A stretch of 64,000 bases of DNA, from NCBI RefSeq assembly GCF_000011105.1, contig NC_000961.1:511940-575939 (forward strand), read 5' to 3'. The stretch is from Pyrococcus horikoshii OT3. Its GTDB lineage: Archaea; Methanobacteriota_B; Thermococci; Thermococcales; Thermococcaceae. Shown piece after piece: positions 27,825 to 37,039 of the stretch. The first letter of the stretch is position 1. Every line of letters begins with the position of its first letter. The notes under the pieces were generated by a model. That model saw nothing but the letters and a program-made list of their open reading frames with translations. It was not told the origin of the DNA and did not search any database. A program made the translations under genes and the position numbers.

Positions 27825-30800
27825 ATGAGGAAATATGTAGGGTATCTATTTGTAATATTAATAACTGGATCAATTATTGGCCAAGTAACTGTGCAAGGAA
27901 GTTATGCAATGGCTATGGACGACAGTAATCCCTACGAGGAATTCTGGAAGATACTCTACAGGGAGGCCGAACTCGTTGTGAAGGTTGAGAATGGGAACAT
28001 ATCTGCGATCCAGGAATTGATAGAAAATTCTAGAAAAGGAGAGGAGAATGCCGCTAACATATCCTCTCTAACTTGGACTAGCCTAAAAGAGCTGGAGTCT
28101 TCAGGAGTTAAAATGTATTACACGGAGGAAGAACTGAGAAAGATGGCCGAGGATATAGCAGAAAATGGTTTACCTGAAGACACTGTTCGTGCATTGAAAG
28201 AGCAGGGTTGGAGTGATCAAGAAATAAAGGCCCTAGAAGATTACATAGCTAAAAATAAAGATAATATAACTGGAGATTTTAACATGTCTGAATTTCTGAT
28301 GAACTTCTCTAGGGCTTTTGTGAAGGTCGGATTCAAGTATGCAGAATACGAATCCTGGGCCCTGGAAAAGTGGAAATGGGAAGGAAAAGCTAACTTTACA
28401 GGGTCTTTACCCTCTAACGAAGGACTTAATCCATTCTTAATAAATGAGTTGTCGGATGTACGCCTCGCATATTCAACTAATAACATGAAAGGCTTATTAA
28501 AAGCCATTAATGAGCTATCCTCAAAAATGTACGAGATCTTTAAGTATGAGATGGTCGAGTACTCATCATTACCGTCAAGGTTCGGTCAGCTTAAAAATAG
28601 GGGATATGTAACCTTTTACAAAGGTGGATTCGTGGTTATAACAACCCGTAACATTCGCTATTTCCCCAACTATACGGAAGAGGTAACCGAATACTATTGG
28701 CCTACGGCTTTGAAGGCCTATAATCTCACGAGGCAGATATACGTTATAGTAAAGGCCATCAGCATGGGAAACGGGGATCAGGAACTCAGGAAAATGCTAA
28801 AGGATAAGATGGAGGAACTTAGGGAGGCTTTAGTTGTATACATTAATAAGTATGAGCGGAAACCATGGAGAGACCTCATCCTCCTTAGGTCATCCCCAGT
28901 AACGCGAGGAAGACTGATAATATCTAAGGAAGTTGTCATTGATGAGGCTACCCCAGATGAGGTTAAGTACAGGATAAAGATAACTATGGAAGCTCACAAC
29001 AATGACGTTCGAGATATAGAGATAGAGGTTGACGATACGACTTCTGGATCTTCGGATAAAGGATCTGTAGATTATTTAACTATGGGGGAATCAAAGACCT
29101 GGTTTTCTAAGCAATTCTCGATAAAGCCCAGCGATACAACGGTTAAGATTGAAGGAAAGATAAAAATAACATATACACCAGTATGTGGAGATATTCCCCA
29201 GCGTTCAGGTCAATCCTTAGATGAATGCACTGAGCCTCGTACCATCTCAGACGAATACTCTAAGGTTATAGAGGTTACAGATTCTATAGACCCCTCGAAG
29301 GTAACATTTAACATCATCGCTTCCAAGAAGAAAATAAGGGAAGGTGATTCAGTTGATTTCTACATAGAGGTTACCAATGACAACAACATTAAGATAGAGG
29401 GGAAGTATCTACTCGAAGTTTCAGTACCTCAGGGGAGGTCATCTACTCCATATCCCAAGAAGTTTCATGGAAACGTGTCGGTGGATCCACGAAGACGATA
29501 AAAGTGGCCACAGTATCTTATTCCAAGAGCGGAACCTATAGCTATTCAGGTTCTTTCAGCTTTGGACAAGGTTATTCAAAAACCGATAGCGGAGAAATAG
29601 TCGTTGCTAGGCGTGATACTGGAACCACGGGAAGCCTTAAGATAGCTGGTTTGACGTATATTCCTAAGAATCCGAGGGAAGGTGAGTTCATAAGCTTTAT
29701 CGTTAACGTAACTAACTCTTACTCTTCCTCGCAAAAGGCTAAGGTAATCCTTTACATAGATAAGGAAAAGATAGGGGAAGCCTCAGGAGAAGTTGGTGTC
29801 AATTCTTGGAGTACTTTTAAGCTGAAGTGGAAGGCCAAGGGAGGGAAGCATTATTACAGGGTCGTGATCTATAGGGTCAATGGAGATGCAGAAGAGTATG
29901 AGGATGGAGAAACTGGCGAGTTAGAGGTTGCTTCTTTAGATCAGCAGTTTGCTGTCTCCTTGGATGTCTTCCCCGCTGAACTAGAGGGTGGTGGAAGAGT
30001 GTTCTTTACTGTTGGGTTGAGGAATTTTGATTATAATGCTATTCCCGTGAGGGGTTTTGTTGTGGATGAGGATGGGGCTATCATCAAGAATATCGAGGAT
30101 AGGATTCCAGCCAAGGGAGTGAAGAATATTACATTCTCGTACTTAGTCTATGGTGTTGGTAATCACACTTTCAAACTCTTCCTCGACAATTATGATGGAG
30201 AGGCAAACGGGAAAGGAGAAGAACACTGGAGCAAGGCTACAATAGAAGTAAAACCAGTGGGTGATGTAGTGGCTAGCATGAGTTGTTATCCAACCACTGT
30301 TCCTTTGGATTCTTCCACAACTTGTACGGTTAGTTTTGAGTTGAAGAGTCCTGCTACTGTTACACTGAACCTCGAAGAGGTTGACTTTGGTGGGAAGAGG
30401 GTGTGGCCTGAGGGGCCGAGTAGTGTGATAGTGAAAGAAAAAACAATAACCCTAACCCCAACAAACATGCAGGACGATTTAACGATCACCATAACAATAA
30501 ACGACGAGCTAGCAAACTACTACTTTGGAGAGCGGCCCTGGCTATCTACTGGATCATATAAAGATAGGCTTGTAGGATACTCATACCTTGTCAAGGCCGA
30601 GTTTAATGAGAGCATTACCATAACCGATGCAATTACGGTAAGTTCTGGTGATTCATCTACTATTGAGGACCTTGAAACCGCCGTGAAAGTAACAGGCGTT
30701 GGGGTCTCCGCACTAGAGGAAGTCGCCAGCCATGCTGGACAGTTAGAGATCGTAGCCAGTGGGATGTTGGGAAAAGTTGCAAGAGTAGGATCAAAATTCT

Positions 30801-30897
30801 TAGGGTTTGTTGGTTCTTGACTGCTAGGGGTATTATCAATTGGATTAGAGCTCCAACGCCTTCAGATGGGGATAACAACAACGTGATAGGAGGTTGA
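27825..30897 (+). pseudogene. Large secreted protein with Ig-like (CARDB-type) domains, broken by two frameshifts
   Basis: Begins with a signal peptide (MRKYVGYLFVILITGSIIG). Frame 1 ends at 29501; the same protein continues in another frame from about 29460 (SWKRVGGSTKTIKVATVSYSK in frame just before GTG 29504) to 30820; then about 26 further codons (LTARGIINWIRAPTPSDGDN...) continue in a third frame to 30897. Residues after about 330 form beta-rich CARDB/Ig-like repeats with N-x-S/T sites, such as PREGEFISFIVNVTNSYSS. Intact length would be about 1020 residues. Likely a cell-surface protein; two independent lesions indicate decay unless they are assembly errors. Confidence 0.7.
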
Positions 30898-30903
30898 GAG
30901 GAA

Positions 30904-31398
30904 ATGATAAGAGTGTCTTCTTCCTTTCTTTTTAAATTTATAATCACGTTAAATCTCTTTATTATTGGATACTCAGTTTATCAAGTTAAGAGGTATGATT
31001 CACAGTGGTGGGGTTATACTGGGATAGGAGTCTTCTTATGGACAGTAACAATGATTCTAGCTAAACCATCCCCTAATGTACAACAGCACTTCAAATCAGG
31101 CAAGTTTCTTGATTATCCTGCCTTGGCCCTCATTGTGTTTCTAATAGCCCTCCATACGTCCGGAGACATAGGAAAGCTCATAATATGGGGATTTTTCGTT
31201 AGCATAATTACTGTAATTATCACTCACCACCTAGAGAAGAATAACAAACAAAGCTTGATTACATCCTACTATGTGGGCCTTATTCTCTTGTGTTGGAGCT
31301 TCCTCTATAAATACATCCTTGTTTCGTTGACATACACTTTATTCGCTTTATACTGTTGGATGAACGTCCAGGATAAGCAAAACTCAATTATCATATGA
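30904..31398 (+). CDS. Small multi-spanning membrane protein, unknown
   Basis: 164 residues with about five hydrophobic segments (FLFKFIITLNLFIIGYSVY, GYTGIGVFLWTVTMILA, YPALALIVFLIAL, LIIWGFFVSIITVIIT, SYYVGLILLCWSFLY). GAGAGG precedes ATG 30904, six bases after the end of the broken secreted-protein gene, so originally one operon. No family recognised. Confidence 0.55.
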   Translation: MIRVSSSFLFKFIITLNLFIIGYSVYQVKRYDSQWWGYTGIGVFLWTVTMILAKPSPNVQQHFKSGKFLDYPALALIVFLIALHTSGDIGKLIIWGFFVSIITVIITHHLEKNNKQSLITSYYVGLILLCWSFLYKYILVSLTYTLFALYCWMNVQDKQNSIII

Positions 31399-31484
31399 CA
31401 GCATATAAAAATAATAATATTTATGCTTGAACTTGGAGTGGAGGAATTTCCAGACGAATTTGACAATAATAATGTTATGGGTGG

Positions 31485-31712
31485 TTGAAAGATGGGTTGG
31501 AGTTTGTTTCTATTATTTTTTGGAGTGTGCTTGGGTTACTGGCTTTTATAGCTTCGCCAAAGCGAAGTTTTCCTTCTCTAAGTGCAATAGTATTAGTGTT
31601 CTATCTTGCTGTAAAAACTGAATCTACTGAGGCGTTGTGGCCAATAGGAGTCTCGTTCCTCTTATGGCTCCTTACAGCACTAATAAGCATTAGATTATTT
31701 TGGGATTACTAG
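31485..31712 (+). CDS. Small membrane protein, unknown
   Basis: 75 residues from a TTG start, preceded by GGGTGG. Three hydrophobic segments (FVSIIFWSVLGLLAFIA, LSAIVLVFYLAV, IGVSFLLWLLTALISI). Similar in style to its neighbours on both sides. An overlapping ORF in another frame (31427-31621) is less hydrophobic and was not chosen. Confidence 0.4.
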   Translation: MKDGLEFVSIIFWSVLGLLAFIASPKRSFPSLSAIVLVFYLAVKTESTEALWPIGVSFLLWLLTALISIRLFWDY

Positions 31713-31739
31713 GTAGGCGAATTATACTCCTTTCCTTAC

Positions 31740-32012
31740 ATGATACTTTCAGGCCTCTTACTACTCTTAAAGCCTGAAATAGGATTCCTAGCCCTCTTGG
31801 GATGCCTTCTCCTGGTAGGACTCTTCAAGAGGACATGTAACACTACTAATAAACTATGTACGCTAGCCTTATACATACCCTCACTGCTCCTCGTAATACT
31901 GTATAAAACACCACTAGCGTTAGTATATGCAATCCCAACCCTATGGCTCCACATGGAAATTAAAGAACTTGAAGAAATCAAATACAGGAGAAAAGAGTAC
32001 AATGCAAGTTAG
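31740..32012 (+). CDS. Small membrane protein, unknown
   Basis: 90 residues with three or four hydrophobic segments (ILSGLLLLL, GFLALLGCLLLVGLF, LALYIPSLLLVILY, ALVYAIPTLWL) and a charged C-terminal tail. No clear ribosome-binding site. Third of a row of small membrane ORFs after the broken secreted-protein gene. Confidence 0.4.
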   Translation: MILSGLLLLLKPEIGFLALLGCLLLVGLFKRTCNTTNKLCTLALYIPSLLLVILYKTPLALVYAIPTLWLHMEIKELEEIKYRRKEYNAS

Positions 32013-32649
32013 AGGAGTACTTCGAATTGCCATGACGTTACCGTTCCCCCCGAAGGTCACCCGATGAAGAAGGGAGGGTGAAAGGTCAGCCGTGATGATA
32101 TTCACAAACTTCACGCAAATCACGGCTGACCAGAACGGTCTGAGACTGGGATAATAACCTTTGAAAATACAGCACATGCTGGACTAACAACTCTCGAAAG
32201 AGACCTTACATTCACCGGCCTTGACATAATAAATATAAAACCAGGACATATGCGATGTGGGAGTTAACGTGGCTGTGACAATTGTGCTTGGAGAATTACT
32301 GGAACTTCCAAGGGCAGCAAAAATAGTATGGGACTTTGTGGGGCCCATTATAGTGGGAAAGATTAAAAACGGGGTCTTGGGGTGAGTTTGTAATGGTAAC
32401 TGAAAGTCCCTTTAAAGATAAGAACAAGGACATTTGTTTATATTCTCTTTTTCTTGATTTTGCTGTTTTTCGCGGTTTTCACAATGTACAAGCTTGTTAA
32501 CTCGGATATAGAAGCCCAGAACTTTCGAGAGAAAAGATGACTGCATTGGCACTTTGGAATGTATCAGAATCAATTTTCCTTGACATCCTATGAGAAATCA
32601 CAATGTCAATTTCAAGCTATGTTATATTATTCTAAGAAAATAAAGGGAA
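32013..32649 (+). other. Gene debris without an intact ORF
   Basis: Short coding-like fragments in shifting frames: ITFENTAHAGLTTLERDLTF (about 32150-32250), then GVNVAVTIVLGELLELPRAA continuing to 32385, and a membrane-segment fragment VYILFFLILLFFAVFTMYKL (about 32434-32495). Each is closed by a frame change or stop, as in a decayed membrane or secreted protein gene. A strong inverted repeat lies at 32084-32131. Confidence 0.45.
32084..32131. repeat. Perfect 13-bp inverted repeat with 22-nt loop
   Basis: GGTCAGCCGTGAT (32084-32096) and its exact complement ATCACGGCTGACC (32119-32131) flank a 22-base loop. The stem is GC-rich in an AT-rich setting and contains C-box-like GTGATGA and D-box-like CTGA sequences, but not in sRNA spacing. 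Could be an RNA hairpin, a terminator, or the end of an unknown element. Confidence 0.6.
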
Positions 32650-32703
32650 AGTCAGACGACTGTTTACTCATCACCAGCTCAGCACTCGGCAAAGTCATCA
32701 TCC
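32650..32703 (-). ncRNA. C/D box sRNA in the 3' UTR of the aIF2-beta gene, guides to 23S rRNA
   Basis: Minus strand: C ATGATGA (32695-32701), 12-nt guide CTTTGCCGAGTG, D' CTGA (32679-32682), 5-nt spacer, C' TGATGA (32668-32673), 12-nt guide GTAAACAGTCGT, D CTGA (32652-32655). All boxes are exact and both guides have canonical length. The D' guide matches ACUCGGCAAA and the D guide matches CGACUGUUUAC, both conserved archaeal 23S rRNA segments. The C box begins four bases after the aIF2-beta stop, so it is likely released from that mRNA. Confidence 0.92.
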
Positions 32704-32705
32704 CG

Positions 32706-33128
32706 CTAGAGATGCTGAATTGGCGTTTCCGCACCGCAGGCTTCGCACTTGAGGAAGTAGAACCTGTCCCTTTTAATGATTTTTGTATCTGGGCTTCCAC
32801 ATACCGGGCATATGACGTACTCTTTTATGTACTTCTTCAACTTGTTGGCTATTAGATATGGGGTGAACCTACCCTGCAAAACCACCCTCTTCCCCTCGAG
32901 CGTTCCTGCGGTGGCTATCTCCCTAAGCAGGAACTTCAGCAGATGCTGTGGATCCCTGTTTAAGGCTTCAGCTATATCCTTGAAGTTCTCTATTATCGTC
33001 TTGTTTCCCTCTATCGTCACTAAGGCCCCAGGAACCTCAAAACGTGACTTGTGATGCTTAACGTTCTCAGGTAGCTCCTCATAGGCTTTCTCAAGTAGCT
33101 TTTCGTAATCGTAATAGTCTATCTCCAT
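32706..33128 (-). CDS. eif2b: Translation initiation factor aIF2 beta subunit
   Basis: 140 residues, standard for archaeal aIF2-beta, part of the heterotrimer that carries initiator Met-tRNA to the small subunit. An alpha/beta core ([34 protein letters not shown]) is followed by the C-terminal zinc ribbon CPVCGSPDT...[10 protein letters not shown] (about residues 107-134). GGAGGTGAG precedes ATG 33128. Downstream of the MCM gene on the same strand; a C/D box sRNA follows its stop codon. Confidence 0.96.
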   Translation of the reverse strand: MEIDYYDYEKLLEKAYEELPENVKHHKSRFEVPGALVTIEGNKTIIENFKDIAEALNRDPQHLLKFLLREIATAGTLEGKRVVLQGRFTPYLIANKLKKYIKEYVICPVCGSPDTKIIKRDRFYFLKCEACGAETPIQHL

Positions 33129-33170
33129 TTAGCTCACCTCCGTTTAAAGTTCCTCCTGGAGTTATATAAA

Positions 33171-36100
33171 TTAGACGGTTTTGTAGTAGCCGTTCTCGGG
33201 CATATAAATCTGGCCCTTCTCCAGTAGCTTTTCGAGTATTTCCCTCGCTTCACTCTTCTCTATTCCAAACTTTGCAGCTTCCTCGAGGATATCATCAATC
33301 TTTGCACCCTTCTCGCTTGTCCTCTCTAGCTTTTCTACTATATCAAGTATTCTCTCTACTTTGCTAAGCTTCCTCGCGCTCTGCCCAACTTCAAGTATCG
33401 TAACGTCGAGCTGACCGGCTTCATCGACGGCTATTTGCTTGAGCGTGTACTCCATGAGCTTTATGGCTTCCCTTGCATCTTCCCTCGTAACTATCGGGCT
33501 GAGCCTCATCCTAGCGTGGGCTTCGCTTAGCCTTATCAGGGCCTCTAGTTGCCTAGCAGTTATCGGAATTGGCTTTATCTCATCCCCACTACTTTTCTTC
33601 GCGCTCCTCCTCATCTTCACATAGTACTTCTCAATTTCTTCCATGGCTTCTTCGCTTATAACTGGATGAATGTTCTTCCTGGCATAAGCTATGTACTTCC
33701 TAAGCAACTCGTGCGGTATCTTTGGAGTTACGACCTCGCTCTCTCCCCTTCTAACCTTTAATATATGCCTAGCGATCTCGCTGTCTACCTTTTCGTCCGG
33801 CTCATCCATGAGGACGAAGATTAAGTCGAACCTGCTCAGCAACGTTGGAGGAAGATCTATTTGCTCTGACACCCTCTTCATTCTGTTAAACCTTCCGTGC
33901 TTCGGATTTGCAGCAGCTATAACCGTCGTTCTAGCGTTTAGCGTTGCCGTTATGCCGGCCTTCGATAGGCTTATCGTTTGCTGCTCCAGGGCTTCGTGGA
34001 TTACACTTCTATCCCTATCGCTCATCTTGTCGAGCTCATCTATCAATGCGTAGCCCCCATCTGCAAGAACTAAAGCCCCAGCTTCTAGAACCCATCCTCC
34101 CGTGAACTCATCCCTAACTACAGCAGCTGTGTTGTGGACTATGAATCCGTTGGCTACAAAGTTGTGGCTTCCCTCTACGGTAAGGTCATAGACGTATTCA
34201 ACCCCATCTACTTCCCCTACTTCAGTGACTTTCTCCCAGTGAACTTCCGAGTTCACGATCTCTTTGATCTTCTCGATTTTTTCCTTGGCGAGCTCGTGGG
34301 CATCGCTAACGTCACTTAGGAGGATCAATGTCTCGTTCCTAACCCTCTCGTCGTTGGTAGTTTCAAGCTTCCTTAACAGCTCTTCGTAACTTTCTTGCAC
34401 CCCAGGAATCTTGATATTCATTGGATTCATAATTTCTTCAAGCTTTTCAATGGCTTTTCTCACTTCTTCCCTGGTTAAGTAATCCTTAACTTCCATTTCC
34501 ATATTGTAGAGTTTTGAAACATCCCTTATTGTCTTTCCAGCCCCTGGAATCACGTCTTTTTCACTTTTTACCGTTCCCACGTATGTTCCTACCTTAACCT
34601 CCCCGGCCTCAACCCAGGATAATTCTCCATCATTTATCGTTAGTAACTTGGTCTCCCTGGTTAGGGCTATGCTCCTTCCATTCTCCGTTTTTATCCTCAC
34701 GAGCTTCTTCGGAGCTCTCAGTTTCCAAACCCTTCTAATTGGTGATTCAACTATCTTCCCGTCTTTGAACGTCTCGACCTTCCTGAAGCATGGTGCATAG
34801 CTGATCCCTTCCTCGCTTATCTCTCCAACTTCCTTCATCCACTCCTCCACGAACTTCCCGATCTCTACCCTTCCGTTGTCGGTATTTATCAAGGTATCCG
34901 GGGCCACGCAGAGTCCAGCTGCTGAGGAACTCTTTCCCGAGGTGTATATAGCCCTAGGGGCTAAGTTTGCAACGTAACGCAAGAGTTGGCTATTGTGCAC
35001 GAATATTCCGTTCGCTATGAAGTTGTGGTGCTCTGGAACTTGGAGATCGTAAACCCAAGAGTTATTGGGCTTGTACTCCTCAATCTCAACAACTTCATCC
35101 CAAAATATCTCAGCTTCGGGTGCTTCCTCCCTGGGGGTGGCTATCTTCTCCCCAACCTTTAGCTCATAAGCTTTCTTCGTCTTTATCCTTCCCTCCTCTA
35201 ACGTGAAGAATGGGTGCGTTGGGGTTACCCTAATTTCCCTACCCCTCTTAGTTCTAATCCTCAACATCTTCTCCGGGGTTGTTCTCTTCCACGCTATGTC
35301 AGCTTTGACCTTCCTGACCTTAAGGGTTCTCACATCTAAAGCGTACAGCTCCAGGTTTATTGGAGCGTAGAAGCCATCGTCAACCCTTCCAAGTTTTCCC
35401 TCTTTTTCTGCTTTCTTTATCGCTTCCTCAACGATCTCTCCTATCTTCCTCTTTCTCCCATCTCCAAGTAGGACTTCTGTATCGTAGTCAACGCACTTAG
35501 CGACGCCAGGATCTCCAACGAGGAGGACGTGGATATCCCCTCTAAGCCTCGTCCCATCGGGTAGCGTCCTTGAGACTCCTCCGAAGAGGGCTAGGGCTAT
35601 TCCCTTCTTAACTTCCTTGTATCCGTAGATCGCTGGCGCTATTGAGTCAACTATGGCTGAAACTATATCCTTCCTCTTTGCGAGTTCCCTGATCTTCTGC
35701 TCATCTTCTGGAGATATCTCAAGCTCTTCGAGCTCCTTGCTTATGGGCTCTATGTGGTTGACCTCTATCACCTTCTTGAACGTTGGAACTTTCTCTCTCT
35801 TTTCCTGGATCACTCTGAGGATCCCCACGACTATTACCCTATCACCTGGCATTGCTGTATCCACTATATCATCCAGGAGTATCCCATCTATGAACCTAGG
35901 CATCTGCCCTCCTCTCAAGCTCTCTGGCCTATCCTGTATTCTGAACATCTGGAAGTTCACGAATTTGCTCTTCTCCACATCAAGCTGGACGTTTTTACTT
36001 CCGCATTGCTCGCATTTCTTTACTGCAACAAAGCCCTCATAGGGCTTCTGAGGCACAACCATTTCATGCCCGCAATCCTTACAAACGAAGACCGCGACTG

Positions 36101-36497
36101 AGACGAAGGGTTTTATCTCAGTAACCCTTGTAACTACCCCTTCAACCTGAATGAGTTTGTTTATGTGCTCAGCACCAACTTCCTTAACCATTAGGGTCTT
36201 TGGGAGGTTGTGGAACCTTGCGTGTATCTTTGGCACATCTTCCCTTAGGAAGTCCTCCTTCAGTATTATCTGGATTGCATCCTCAGCTGCAAGTATGCAC
36301 TCCTCTGGGTTTTCTATAACCTCCTCAGCAAGCTCCGGATCGTATGAGTTTAGATGCATCCAATTTATCACTATTGATCTCTTTGGCGTTATCGTTAGCA
36401 GATCCTTTATTTTACCCATGTAGAGGGGTTCTTCACCCTCTTCTGCATACTCCCTAAAGAATTTGAGGAACCTCTCAATTATCTCTTCCCTCTCCAT
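33171..36497 (-). CDS. mcm: MCM replicative helicase containing two mini-inteins
   Basis: 1108-residue precursor; splicing would give about 680 residues. N-terminal domain about 1-260 with a zinc-binding CxxC (CKDCG near 139, CEQCG near 162). The AAA+ Walker A sequence GDPGVAK-S is interrupted directly by intein 1 (residues 335-502), and a second intein (530-789) follows SSAAGL. Walker B and sensor regions come after (LADGGYALIDELDKM, SRFDLIF), then a C-terminal winged helix. It unwinds DNA ahead of the fork. It follows gins23 by two bases, with GGTGAG before ATG 36497, consistent with a replication operon. Confidence 0.97.
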   Translation of the reverse strand: MEREEIIERFLKFFREYAEEGEEPLYMGKIKDLLTITPKRSIVINWMHLNSYDPELAEEVIENPEECILAAEDAIQIILKEDFLREDVPKIHARFHNLPKTLMVKEVGAEHINKLIQVEGVVTRVTEIKPFVSVAVFVCKDCGHEMVVPQKPYEGFVAVKKCEQCGSKNVQLDVEKSKFVNFQMFRIQDRPESLRGGQMPRFIDGILLDDIVDTAMPGDRVIVVGILRVIQEKREKVPTFKKVIEVNHIEPISKELEELEISPEDEQKIRELAKRKDIVSAIVDSIAPAIYGYKEVKKGIALALFGGVSRTLPDGTRLRGDIHVLLVGDPGVAKCVDYDTEVLLGDGRKRKIGEIVEEAIKKAEKEGKLGRVDDGFYAPINLELYALDVRTLKVRKVKADIAWKRTTPEKMLRIRTKRGREIRVTPTHPFFTLEEGRIKTKKAYELKVGEKIATPREEAPEAEIFWDEVVEIEEYKPNNSWVYDLQVPEHHNFIANGIFVHNSQLLRYVANLAPRAIYTSGKSSSAAGLCVAPDTLINTDNGRVEIGKFVEEWMKEVGEISEEGISYAPCFRKVETFKDGKIVESPIRRVWKLRAPKKLVRIKTENGRSIALTRETKLLTINDGELSWVEAGEVKVGTYVGTVKSEKDVIPGAGKTIRDVSKLYNMEMEVKDYLTREEVRKAIEKLEEIMNPMNIKIPGVQESYEELLRKLETTNDERVRNETLILLSDVSDAHELAKEKIEKIKEIVNSEVHWEKVTEVGEVDGVEYVYDLTVEGSHNFVANGFIVHNTAAVVRDEFTGGWVLEAGALVLADGGYALIDELDKMSDRDRSVIHEALEQQTISLSKAGITATLNARTTVIAAANPKHGRFNRMKRVSEQIDLPPTLLSRFDLIFVLMDEPDEKVDSEIARHILKVRRGESEVVTPKIPHELLRKYIAYARKNIHPVISEEAMEEIEKYYVKMRRSAKKSSGDEIKPIPITARQLEALIRLSEAHARMRLSPIVTREDAREAIKLMEYTLKQIAVDEAGQLDVTILEVGQSARKLSKVERILDIVEKLERTSEKGAKIDDILEEAAKFGIEKSEAREILEKLLEKGQIYMPENGYYKTV
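34131..34910 (-). other. Intein 2 of MCM (260 residues)
   Basis: Starts with Cys (CVAPDTLINTDNG), ends EGSHNFVANGFIVHN, and is followed by Thr as the first C-extein residue. Block A, block B (RETKLLTINDGE) and the C-terminal blocks are present. The central about 115 residues are helical and charged, without LAGLIDADG motifs, so the homing endonuclease has been lost or reduced. Inserted after SSAAGL in the AAA+ core. The length equals that recalled for the P. horikoshii CDC21-2 intein. Confidence 0.93.
34992..35495 (-). other. Intein 1 of MCM (168 residues)
   Basis: Mini-intein starting CVDYDTEVLLGDG, with block B (TPTHPFFTLEEG) and ending PEHHNFIANGIFVHN, followed by Ser of the extein. No endonuclease domain. 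It sits inside the Walker A motif, between Lys and Ser, so the helicase cannot bind ATP until splicing occurs. Length equals that recalled for the P. horikoshii CDC21-1 intein. Confidence 0.94.
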
Positions 36498-36499
36498 GA

Positions 36500-36991
36500 C
36501 TACTCACCAATCCACTCATTCCTTATCCTGGATATCTGAAGGTATATCCTCCTCTCCTGGGGTGCTAATCTGGAGAGAATTTCCATGCTGTTTGGCCTTA
36601 GCCTCACCGCTTCGAGAATCTTCTTGAACCTTATATCCTTTAGCATCTTGTACTTCTTCTTGAGGTTCTTTAGTTTCGTGAGCTTGGTGTGTATAACGTC
36701 TATGTTTCCCTCCCCTCCCTTCTGGATGTATTTTTCCAGATAATATATGTAAAACTCGGCCCTCTCATATAGATTTTCTGGAATTGCCGATATTGGGGCG
36801 TTTTTTCTTTCCTCTTCGAGGACTTTATCTATCTCTCCTATCACCTTGTCGGCTTCATCTATTATCTCAACGATCCCAAGCTCCCACAGCTCTCTCGCCT
36901 TCCAATCCTCTATGAGTATCATATCTCCCTCCTTCCAATTTTCAAATGATCTTAACACTTTAACAGGGATCAATGCTTTACCCGTTAGCAT
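36500..36991 (-). CDS. gins23: GINS complex subunit Gins23
   Basis: About 163 residues. Beta-rich N-terminal B-domain (KALIPVKVLRSFENWKEGDMILIEDW) then helical A-domain with LYERAEFYIYYLEKYIQ and RLAPQERRIYLQISRIRNEW, the B-A order of the Psf2/Psf3-like archaeal subunit. With Gins51 it joins MCM and the GAN nuclease in the archaeal CMG-like helicase. Located directly upstream of mcm, the arrangement known in P. furiosus. ATG 36991 is preferred over GTG 36997 because GGTGAG is correctly spaced only for the former. Confidence 0.88.
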   Translation of the reverse strand: MLTGKALIPVKVLRSFENWKEGDMILIEDWKARELWELGIVEIIDEADKVIGEIDKVLEEERKNAPISAIPENLYERAEFYIYYLEKYIQKGGEGNIDVIHTKLTKLKNLKKKYKMLKDIRFKKILEAVRLRPNSMEILSRLAPQERRIYLQISRIRNEWIGE

Positions 36992-37039
36992 CTCCACTCA
37001 CCATGGCAGATATAAGGTAATTGTGAATGGGTTAAAAAG

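Noticed and set aside
31427-31621. 64-codon ORF overlapping the 31485 small membrane ORF
   Set aside because: Mixed composition, no clear start signal; the overlapping frame has clearer membrane segments.
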